DNA of 13,349 nt from an uncultured Oribacterium sp. GTDB lineage: Bacteria > Bacillota > Clostridia > Lachnospirales > Lachnospiraceae. Where the stretch lies: NCBI GenBank assembly GCA_902485915.1, contig CABTMH010000112.1:1-13349 (forward strand), read 5' to 3'. Below the pieces are notes generated by a model. The model had not been told where the DNA came from. It made no database searches and saw nothing but the letters and a program-made list of their open reading frames with translations. The translations under genes were made by a program, and so were the position numbers. Shown piece by piece: positions 1 through 6,544 of the stretch; within the stretch, counting starts at the first letter, position 1; every line of letters begins with the position of its first letter.

Positions 1-21
1 AGACGTGTGCTCTTCCGATCT
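1..21. other. Illumina adapter remnant at contig end
   Basis: The first 21 bases run AGACGTGTGC...TTCCGATCT. From memory this equals the 3' end of the Illumina TruSeq read-2 adapter, so these bases are probably not genomic. Genomic sequence would begin at about base 22, inside a truncated minus-strand gene. The match is recalled, not computed. Confidence 0.93.
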
Positions 22-371
22 GGGGCACTCGCTTCCGCTGCCTGTGCCACTTCTGCAGCGGACGGTCCGGCTTCCCCGGATGCAGCTGCGGTGGTCTCCG
101 CGGCGGATGAAGCACGGTCCCCGGCTGTACTCTCCTCCGGAAGTGTAGCACCACCCTCTGAAGCGGTTACTTCTGTTTCCAGAACGACGGCCTCACTCTC
201 CATCGGATGCAGGTGCTCCCGGATCTCCGGCTCCAGGCCACCGAAGACAGCGGCGCTGACGGAACCAAACAGAAGTGCAGAAATCAGCACACGTGCATAG
301 TGCCGCGTGCGCTTCTTCCAGTTCTCCTTCCGACCTACGATATTCTCTTTTATAAAGTCTTTTTCTGCCAT
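22..371 (-). CDS. Membrane-anchored protein, N-terminal fragment (probable S1C/HtrA-like serine protease)
   Basis: The reading frame opens at ATG 371 on the minus strand and stays open to the contig end, giving 116 codons before it is cut by the adapter. It begins MAEKDFIKENIVGRKENWKK, a charged cytoplasmic head. A single hydrophobic segment follows at about residues 26-46 (ARVLISALLFGSVSAAVFGG). The rest is a long Ala/Glu/Ser/Thr-rich extracytoplasmic linker from about residue 60 onward. A short charged head, one membrane span and a low-complexity linker are the usual start of membrane-anchored trypsin-like (DegP/HtrA, S1C) proteases of Lachnospiraceae. The catalytic domain lies off the contig, so the function is inferred from the head alone. 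Other single-span surface proteins remain possible. No Shine-Dalgarno sequence precedes the ATG. A TATAAT box ends six bases upstream, so the transcript may be leaderless. The gene diverges from mutS2. Confidence 0.7.
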
Positions 372-377
372 AGCACA

Positions 378-406
378 ATTATAACCATGAAGATATTTTC
401 ACGCAA
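378..406 (-). promoter_or_regulatory. Promoter of the truncated protease-like gene
   Basis: On the minus strand there is TTGCGT (401-406), a 17-bp spacer, then a perfect TATAAT (378-383). Only six bases separate the -10 box from ATG 371, so the expected transcription start falls on or beside the start codon. The -35 box matches consensus at 3 of 6 positions. Function is inferred from motif and position. Confidence 0.65.
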
Positions 407-422
407 GAAATTTGCCTTCATG

Positions 423-431
423 TGCTATACT
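423..431 (+). promoter_or_regulatory. Extended -10 promoter of mutS2
   Basis: TGCTATACT at 423-431 is an extended -10 element (TGn followed by TATACT, 5 of 6 to TATAAT). No good -35 box lies 16-18 bp upstream. The element ends seven bases before the mutS2 ATG at 439, so the predicted start of transcription is at or next to the start codon. It lies back to back with the promoter of the divergent gene. Confidence 0.55.
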
Positions 432-438
432 GATAAGC

Positions 439-2925
439 ATGAACGAAAAAGTATTACACACACTCGAATTTAATAAGATCAAGGATCGCCTGATGGACTG
501 TGCGAGCTCTCAGGAGGGACGCAAGCTCGTCCAGGCGCTGCTGCCATCGACGGATCTCGCAGAGATCGATCGAAACCTCGCGGAAACCGACGCGGCCATG
601 CTCCGTATCGGTCTCTATGGCACGCTTTCCTTTTCCGGCGTGAAGGACGTCCGTGACAGCCTGAAGCGGCTCGAGATCGCGGCTTCTCTGTCTGCGGCAG
701 AGCTGCTCTCCATCAGCGGCGTGCTGACCGTCGCCGGTCGTGCGAAGGCCTATGCCCGTGACAGCGAGAAGACCCCGGAGGCACCGAAGCCGGTGCCACG
801 GGCGGTGCGTTTAAACGCCCACTATACGAAGAATCAGCCGGATCCGGAGAAGCTTCGGGAGGAAGCCGCAGACGATGCACTGTCGCCGTACTTCCGTGAC
901 ATCGAGCCGCTCTCTCCGGTCAATAAGGAAATCGTCCGCTGCATCCTCTCGGAGGATGAGATCGCCGACGATGCCAGTGCCGGTCTCTTCAGCGTACGTA
1001 AGAAAAAGCATGCCCTGGAGGAGCGCATCCACACGACGCTGAACGGCATCCTGAACGGCAGCCGCGCCCTGCTGCAGGACGCGGTCATCACCATGCGCGA
1101 TGGTCGCTACTGTCTCCCGGTGAAGGCGGAGTATAAGTCGAGCTTCCCGGGCATGGTCCACGACCAGAGTGCGACGGGATCGACGCTCTTCATCGAGCCG
1201 ATGAGCATCGTCAAGCTGAACAACGACATCCGTGAGCTCGAGGCCGACGAAAAGAAGGAGATCGAGAAGGTCCTGGACACCCTGTCCGGCTCCCTGATGC
1301 CCTATACGAACGAGATCCGTCGAAACATCGAGATCCTCGCACACCTCGACTTCGTCTTCGCGAAGGCGAAGCTGGCGGCCTCCATGCGGGCCACCCGTCC
1401 GGTGCTGAACGATCACTACTACATCAACATCCTGCAGGGCCGTCATCCGCTGATCGACCCGAAGAAGGTCGTGCCGATCACGGTGTACCTCGGAAAGGAC
1501 TTCGATCTTCTCGTCATCACGGGACCGAACACCGGTGGTAAGACCGTGTGTCTGAAGACCATCGGTCTCTTCCAGCTGATGGGCCAGTCCGGTCTCTTCA
1601 TCCCGGCCGCCGAAGGCTCGGAGCTCGGTGTGTTCGAGGAGATCTTCGCCGACATCGGTGACGAGCAGTCCATCGAGCAGAATCTGTCGACCTTCTCCGC
1701 GCACATGACGAACACCGTCCGGATCCTGAGCGAGGCCGACAGCCACAGTCTCTGTCTCTTCGATGAGCTCGGTGCCGGTACCGATCCGACCGAGGGTGCG
1801 GCGCTCGCGATGGCGATCCTCAACTTCCTTCATAATATGAAGACACGGACCGTCGCGACCACCCACTACGCAGAGATCAAGGTCTATGCCCTCTCCACCG
1901 AGGGCGTCGAGAACGCGAGCTGCGAGTTCGACGTGAACACCCTGAGCCCGACCTATCGTCTGCTGATCGGTGTCCCTGGTAAGTCCAACGCTTTCGCCAT
2001 CTCACAGAAGCTGGGCCTGCCATCCTACATCATCGAGGATGCGAAGAGCCGCCTCGAAAACGAGGATGTCAAGTTCGAGGATGTCATCGCGAGTCTCGAG
2101 GAGAGCCGCGTGACCGTCGAGCGTGAGCGTGAGGAGATCGCGCGCTATAAGGCAGAGATCGAGGAGTATAAGCGCCGTGCGCGGGAGAACTCCCGCGGTG
2201 TCGAGAAGGGCCGTGATAAGATTCTCCAGAAGGCCCGTGAGGAAGCCGCACAGATCCTGGCGGATGCGAAGGAAACGGCGGACTCCATCGTGAAGGAGCT
2301 CCGTAAGCAGGAGCAGAACGGAGCGGCGGTCTTCGAGGCCGACCAGACCCGCTCCACGCTGAACAGGAAGCTGCGGGAAACCCAGGCGAGCCTCTCGGCC
2401 ACACAGAAGGTGAAGGGACCGGCCCAGCCGGTATCCGCGAAGAGCCTCCGCATCGGCGACACCGTCCATGTGGCTTCGATGAACCTGAACGCCACGGTAT
2501 CGACGCTGCCGGATCGCAACGGTAAGCTCTATGTCACCGCCGGCATCATCCGCACCCAGGTATCGGTGCGCGATATCGAGCTCGTGGATACCGGGAAGGT
2601 ATCCGGCCCTGGTCTCGAGCCGACGAAGAAGGGAAAGAAGTCGCATGCCGGCAACATCCGCATGCAGAAAACGATGAGCATCTCTCCGGAGATTAATCTC
2701 ATCGGCCAGACCACCGCAGAGGCGATCCCGGAGCTGCAGAAGTACCTCGACGATGCCTATCTCGCGCATCTGCCGCAGGTCCGTGTCGTCCACGGACGTG
2801 GTACCGGCGTGCTCCGAAAGGCGGTGCATGCACAGCTGAAGAAGCTGAAGTACGTAGATTCCTTCCGCCTCGGCGAGTTCGGCGAGGGCCAGGATGGTGT
2901 CACGATCGTCATGTTTAAAAAATAA
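439..2925 (+). CDS. mutS2: MutS2 family ATPase (endonuclease MutS2 / ribosome-collision factor)
   Basis: The product is 828 residues, a normal MutS2 length (about 780-830). The start is set at ATG 439 because MNEKVLHTLEFNKIKDRL is the typical MutS2 beginning; an in-frame TTG at 412 would add an unrelated stretch. Domains in order: MutS-like core (about 1-330); ABC-type ATPase with Walker A GPNTGGKT at 362-369, a signature-like FSAHMTN region, and Walker B CLFDELGAGTDPTEG (D442, E443); a charged coiled coil (about 515-640); a small KOW-like segment (about 670-720); and a C-terminal Smr domain (about 752-828) with HGRGTG at 785-790. The Smr motif usually written LDLRG reads INLIG here. MutS2 is cytoplasmic and in Bacillus acts on collided ribosomes; suppression of recombination and nuclease activity are reported for other members. 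No Shine-Dalgarno sequence is visible. The response regulator follows after 32 bp. Confidence 0.97.
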   Translation: MNEKVLHTLEFNKIKDRLMDCASSQEGRKLVQALLPSTDLAEIDRNLAETDAAMLRIGLYGTLSFSGVKDVRDSLKRLEIAASLSAAELLSISGVLTVAGRAKAYARDSEKTPEAPKPVPRAVRLNAHYTKNQPDPEKLREEAADDALSPYFRDIEPLSPVNKEIVRCILSEDEIADDASAGLFSVRKKKHALEERIHTTLNGILNGSRALLQDAVITMRDGRYCLPVKAEYKSSFPGMVHDQSATGSTLFIEPMSIVKLNNDIRELEADEKKEIEKVLDTLSGSLMPYTNEIRRNIEILAHLDFVFAKAKLAASMRATRPVLNDHYYINILQGRHPLIDPKKVVPITVYLGKDFDLLVITGPNTGGKTVCLKTIGLFQLMGQSGLFIPAAEGSELGVFEEIFADIGDEQSIEQNLSTFSAHMTNTVRILSEADSHSLCLFDELGAGTDPTEGAALAMAILNFLHNMKTRTVATTHYAEIKVYALSTEGVENASCEFDVNTLSPTYRLLIGVPGKSNAFAISQKLGLPSYIIEDAKSRLENEDVKFEDVIASLEESRVTVEREREEIARYKAEIEEYKRRARENSRGVEKGRDKILQKAREEAAQILADAKETADSIVKELRKQEQNGAAVFEADQTRSTLNRKLRETQASLSATQKVKGPAQPVSAKSLRIGDTVHVASMNLNATVSTLPDRNGKLYVTAGIIRTQVSVRDIELVDTGKVSGPGLEPTKKGKKSHAGNIRMQKTMSISPEINLIGQTTAEAIPELQKYLDDAYLAHLPQVRVVHGRGTGVLRKAVHAQLKKLKYVDSFRLGEFGEGQDGVTIVMFKK

Positions 2926-2957
2926 GGCAGCGGCAGAAGAACGAGGAGGAAAGCCGG

Positions 2958-4013
2958 ATGGCGGAGAAACAGAAAATTCTGATCGTGGATGATGACGCTT
3001 CGATCTCGGAGCTCATCTCCCTTTATCTCGAAAAAGAGATGTTTGATACGCGCTGTGCCGCGGATGGCGAGGAGGCGCTGCAGCTCTTCCCGGAATACCA
3101 GCCGAATCTCGTGATTCTGGATCTGATGCTGCCGGGCATCGATGGCTATGAGGTCTGCCGGCGGCTCCGGGCGAGCTCGCAGGTGCCGGTCATCATGCTG
3201 TCGGCGAAGGGTGAGACCTTCGATAAGGTGCTCGGGCTCGAGCTCGGCGCGGACGACTACATGGTGAAGCCGTTTGAGTCGAAGGAGCTCGTGGCGCGCG
3301 TGAAGGCGGTGCTTCGTCGCTACCAGCAGGCCCAGGCGCAGGTCAATGCTGCCGTCGATGCTGCACTCTCCGCCCAGCAGGCGAAGGCAGGCGCAGGGCT
3401 CGCGATGAATGGCGCGGGCGCAGCGGGTGCCGGCTTCGCGACGAACGGTGCTGCGGGCGCGGCTGGTGCCGGCTTCGCGAAAAACGGCGGCGTCGGTGCG
3501 GCTTCACCGCAGGCACGGATGGGCGCGGGCTTCCTCGATACGGCGGGCCTTCCGCCAGCAGATGCCGATGGCAATATCACCTTCCGGGCGTATGTCGAGG
3601 GCGACAGCGGCTCCGGCGAGCTGTACACCTACAACGGACAGACCGGACAGCTGCATCGCGGTGGTACGGACGTGCGGACACATGCGACGGATATGCTCGA
3701 TGCCTACCGGAACGGTGACTACATCGAGTATAAGGACCTCATCGTCAATAAGTCAAATTACGCAGTTTACTACAGTGGCCATATCGTGGAGATGCCGCCG
3801 AAGGAGCTCGAGCTTCTCTACTTCCTGGCATCCTCACCGAATCAGGTCTTCACACGAGAGCAGCTCCTCGATCACATCTGGGGCTATGAGTTCGCCGGGG
3901 ATTCCCGGACGGTCGATGTGCACATCAAGCGGCTGCGCGAGAAGCTGCCGGGGAATCCGGACTGGGAGATCTCCACGGTCTGGGGCATCGGATACAAGTT
4001 CAGAGTCATGTAA
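2958..4013 (+). CDS. OmpR/PhoB-family response regulator with long Ala/Gly-rich interdomain insert
   Basis: This is a 351-residue DNA-binding response regulator; typical family members have about 225-240. The receiver domain (about 5-121) has acidic residues D11-D13, phosphoacceptor D55 (VILDLMLPG), S82 and K104 (VKPF). The winged-helix domain (about 254-351) carries the OmpR signatures KELELLYFLASSPNQVFTREQLLDHIWG (split: KELELLYFL, then VFTREQLLDHIWG), RTVDVHIKRLREKL and VWGIGYKF. Between them lie about 132 residues where 10-20 are usual: a Gln/Ala-rich helix, three Ala/Gly-rich 12-13-residue repeats (144-181), and an unrecognised segment (about 190-253) containing ELYTYNGQTGQLHRGG. The start has a good GGAGG eight to nine bases upstream. 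It lies 32 bp behind mutS2, probably cotranscribed. Its likely partner kinase is convergent at 4165-5577; the pairing is inferred from adjacency. Confidence 0.94.
   Translation: MAEKQKILIVDDDASISELISLYLEKEMFDTRCAADGEEALQLFPEYQPNLVILDLMLPGIDGYEVCRRLRASSQVPVIMLSAKGETFDKVLGLELGADDYMVKPFESKELVARVKAVLRRYQQAQAQVNAAVDAALSAQQAKAGAGLAMNGAGAAGAGFATNGAAGAAGAGFAKNGGVGAASPQARMGAGFLDTAGLPPADADGNITFRAYVEGDSGSGELYTYNGQTGQLHRGGTDVRTHATDMLDAYRNGDYIEYKDLIVNKSNYAVYYSGHIVEMPPKELELLYFLASSPNQVFTREQLLDHIWGYEFAGDSRTVDVHIKRLREKLPGNPDWEISTVWGIGYKFRVM
3387..3500 (+). repeat. In-frame Ala/Gly-rich tandem repeat in the response regulator
   Basis: Three consecutive units encode AGAGLAMNGAGA, AGAGFATNGAAGA and AGAGFAKNGGVGA. 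The last two have a 39-bp period and share a 16-nt exact DNA match (GGTGCCGGCTTCGCGA). A partial fourth unit (GAGFLDTAG) follows at residues 189-197. The repeat is in frame and inside the interdomain linker, so copy number could change without disrupting either domain. Confidence 0.85.
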
Positions 4014-4140
4014 ACGCCGCCTGGGCAACTGCTTGTGCGCCGGATTCTCCACTTCGTCTCGACACGTAAACGCCGCCGAGGGACAGTCCGGGATTCACGG
4101 TCGATGTCAACGCGAACTCAATCATCACATAAACGCCGCC
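4007..4140 (+). repeat. Three copies of CAYRTAAACGCCGCC at the convergent gene junction
   Basis: Copies lie at 4007-4021, 4063-4077 and 4126-4140, spaced 56 and 63 bp apart. Each is followed by a G-rich trinucleotide. The first contains the TAA stop of the response regulator; the third supplies the left arm of the terminator at 4132-4162. The sequence between copies is not obviously repeated. Confidence 0.85.
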
Positions 4141-4162
4141 GGGGGACTCCCCCGGCGGCGTT
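4132..4162. terminator. Bidirectional terminator between response regulator and histidine kinase
   Basis: A perfect 14-bp inverted repeat, AACGCCGCCGGGGG and CCCCCGGCGGCGTT, is separated by a 3-base ACT loop. It lies 118 bp past the regulator stop and two bases past the kinase stop. The stem is very strong, but the U-tracts are short on both sides (CTTTAT on plus, TTTAT on minus). Its position between convergent genes supports termination in both directions. Confidence 0.85.
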
Positions 4163-4164
4163 CT

Positions 4165-5577
4165 TTATAACTCAGGCACATCGTAGCTTACCTGCGGCAG
4201 TGTAAAGGTGAACTCCGTGCCGACACCTTCGGTGGAGACACAGTCGATGTTCTCACCGTGTGCGGTGATGATGGACTTCACGATGCTGAGACCGAGGCCG
4301 GTGCCGTGCTTGTCCTTGCCGCGGGACTGATCCGCCTTATAGAAGCGGTCCCAGATCTTCGCGAGGTCACGCTTCGGGATACCGATGCCGGTGTCCTTTA
4401 CGGAGACGAAGACCTTCTGGCCGCGTATCCCGGTGCGGATCGCGATCGAGGATTTCGGATTACTGAACTTCAGCGCGTTATCGATCAGGTTATAGAGCAC
4501 CTGCTGAATCTTACTGTAGTCCGCGTAGACCATCTCCTTCTTCTCGGCGAAGGTCAGCTCGAAGACGAGCTCCTTCTTCTGACAGGTCATCTCGAAGCTC
4601 GCGCAGACGTCACGGATCACGCGGTTCACATCGAAGTTCGTCCGGCTGAGAAAGCCCTTCTTATCCAGGGTGCCCAGACTCAGCATGGACTGTGTCAGCT
4701 TCGTCAGACGCTCCGTCTCGGAGATCAGGCGCATGAGGTACTTCGGCTCCAGCTCCTCCGGGATCGTACCGTCGAGGATCGCCTCGAGGTAGCCCTTGAT
4801 GGAGGTCAGCGGCGAACGGAAGTCATGGCTGACGTTCGCGATGAACTGCTTCTGATAGTCGTCAGACTTCGAGATCTCTTCCGACATGAAGTTCAGGGTC
4901 TCCGCAAGGTAGCCCATCTCATCCTCCGAGTTCGTCGTGATCTTATAGTGATAGTCGCCGGCGGCATACTTCGTGGCCCCCTCCGTGATTCTCTTCAGCG
5001 GACGGTAGACGATGACATAGAAGACGGCCATGATCAGCAGCGACAGGATGAAGATGATGAGTGCCGTGAGGTAGACGATGTTCAGGATGTCGTTCTGTGA
5101 AGCGACGATGTGGGCGACCGGCTCATGGATGAGGACATAGCCGCCGGTCGTGTAGCCACGGGTCACCGGGGCCATGACCGAGAGGACATCGTCCGGATAC
5201 AGATCGTGATAGCGGCCGAGCTTATAGCGCATGCCGGTCATCGTGCTGTCGAAATCCGGGATCTCGATGTTCTTATGCGCATCCTCCGCGGTGTCGCTCA
5301 GCACCTTTCCGTTTCGGTCCACGATCCAGATGTCGACATCGAGGAAGGTGGAGACCGCCTTCATCTGCTGACTCACCGCGTCGGTGCTCAGGTTCAGATT
5401 TCCCGTCTCGGAATAGGTCGAGGAGATCAGGGTCGCCTCACTGTAGAGACTGTTCGCCTGCTCCCGGATCAGGTAGCGGTAGGTGAGTCCGGAGGACAGG
5501 AGTGCCACGACCATGAAGCCCAGCACACCGAAGACGATATACGCCACGATAAATTTTACAAATAAGGATCGTTTCAC
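4165..5577 (-). CDS. Membrane sensor histidine kinase (HAMP-HisKA-HATPase)
   Basis: The 470-residue protein senses a signal outside the cell and passes phosphate to a response regulator. Membrane segments are at about 8-30 and 166-190. Between them is an extracytoplasmic domain of about 135 residues with PAS/Cache-like text (FLDVDIWIVDRNGKVLSDT). HAMP follows at about 190-243, then the H-box FIANVSHDFRSPLTSIKGYL with phosphoaccepting H251, N-box LYNLIDNALKFS (361-372), G1-box DTGIGI (395-400), F-box RFYKAD and G2-box HGTGLGL (424-430). All catalytic motifs are intact. The start codon is GTG, one base after the glucokinase stop, with no clear Shine-Dalgarno sequence, so translation is probably coupled to glucokinase. 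It is the last gene of the minus-strand operon and converges on the response regulator gene, its likely partner. Confidence 0.95.
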   Translation of the reverse strand: MKRSLFVKFIVAYIVFGVLGFMVVALLSSGLTYRYLIREQANSLYSEATLISSTYSETGNLNLSTDAVSQQMKAVSTFLDVDIWIVDRNGKVLSDTAEDAHKNIEIPDFDSTMTGMRYKLGRYHDLYPDDVLSVMAPVTRGYTTGGYVLIHEPVAHIVASQNDILNIVYLTALIIFILSLLIMAVFYVIVYRPLKRITEGATKYAAGDYHYKITTNSEDEMGYLAETLNFMSEEISKSDDYQKQFIANVSHDFRSPLTSIKGYLEAILDGTIPEELEPKYLMRLISETERLTKLTQSMLSLGTLDKKGFLSRTNFDVNRVIRDVCASFEMTCQKKELVFELTFAEKKEMVYADYSKIQQVLYNLIDNALKFSNPKSSIAIRTGIRGQKVFVSVKDTGIGIPKRDLAKIWDRFYKADQSRGKDKHGTGLGLSIVKSIITAHGENIDCVSTEGVGTEFTFTLPQVSYDVPEL

Positions 5578-5578
5578 T

Positions 5579-6529
5579 TTAGTTCGTCAGGACGAGCTTC
5601 GCGCTGCCGTAGATGCCGGCGTCGTTGCCGAGGGTAGCGAGCACGATATCTGCCTTCTTCGTGAGGATCGGCGTGTAGTCTGCATAGTGCTTCTTCACGA
5701 GGTCGATCAGGTACTGACCGGCTCTGGAAACACCGCCGCCGATGACATAGATCTCCGGATCGGCCACCATGGAAATCGTAGCGAGGGCACGGCCGAGGTA
5801 GTACATGCTGGTGTCGATGGTCTTCACCGCGAGCGGGTCACCGGCCTTTGCACAGTCGCAGACATCACGGGCACTCAGCGCATCGCCGAACGCACGCATC
5901 GTGGAGGCTTCCTCGCTTGCCGCGAGATTACGCTTCGCCTCACGGACGATGCCGGTCGCACTGGCTACCTGCTCGAGACAGCCATGGCCGCCGCAGTTGC
6001 AGGCCTCCTGCTCACCGTCACGCACCTGGATATGCCCGATCTCTGCGCCGGCACCATGGACGCCTGCGATGATCTGGCCGTCGATGATGAGTCCGCCACC
6101 GACACCGGTGCCGAGGGTCACCATCACGAGATTTGCGTGGCCCTTACCGCCACCCTGCCACATCTCGCCGAGGGCGGCAACATTGGCATCGTTCCCGACG
6201 GCACAGCGGATCTTTCCGCCCATGAGCTCCTGCATCTCCTTCGCCGGCCAGTGATCATGCCAGCCGAGGTTGACGCAGACATGCACGTAACCGTTCGGCT
6301 CGACCGGACCCGGCACACCGATCCCGATGCCCTCGATGTCCGTGAGCTCGATGCCCTTCTCCTCGAGACGCTTCTTCAGCGCATCCGCGACATCCGGAAG
6401 GATATACTTTCCGTCCTCTTCCTTACGGGTCGGAACCTCCCACTTATCCATCAGAACACCGGTGAGTGTGAAGATACCGCACTTCACCGTCGTTCCGCCT
6501 ACATCAACGCCTACACAATACTGATTCAT
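5579..6529 (-). CDS. glk: ROK-family glucokinase
   Basis: The 316-residue protein is the usual size for Firmicutes ROK glucokinases, cytoplasmic enzymes that make glucose 6-phosphate from glucose and ATP. The phosphate-binding motif DVGGTTVKCG is at 9-18, the catalytic pair ND at 113-114 (GNDANVAALGE), the second glycine-rich motif TLGTGVGGG at 138-146, and the EIGH sugar-binding motif at 163-166. The zinc motif CNCGGHGCLE (C177, C179, C184) is complete. No DNA-binding domain precedes it, so it is a kinase and not a ROK repressor. An AGGAGGGGG ribosome binding site lies just upstream of ATG and next to the stop of the preceding gene (15-bp gap). The histidine kinase starts one base after its stop. 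Substrate could be another hexose such as mannose or N-acetylglucosamine, but the sequence fits glucokinase best. Confidence 0.93.
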   Translation of the reverse strand: MNQYCVGVDVGGTTVKCGIFTLTGVLMDKWEVPTRKEEDGKYILPDVADALKKRLEEKGIELTDIEGIGIGVPGPVEPNGYVHVCVNLGWHDHWPAKEMQELMGGKIRCAVGNDANVAALGEMWQGGGKGHANLVMVTLGTGVGGGLIIDGQIIAGVHGAGAEIGHIQVRDGEQEACNCGGHGCLEQVASATGIVREAKRNLAASEEASTMRAFGDALSARDVCDCAKAGDPLAVKTIDTSMYYLGRALATISMVADPEIYVIGGGVSRAGQYLIDLVKKHYADYTPILTKKADIVLATLGNDAGIYGSAKLVLTN

Positions 6530-6544
6530 ATGAGCCCCCTCCTG

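Noticed and set aside
412..438. TTG start for mutS2 adding nine residues.
   Set aside because: No ribosome binding site; the extension overlaps the -10 element, and the family-typical N-terminus begins at ATG 439.
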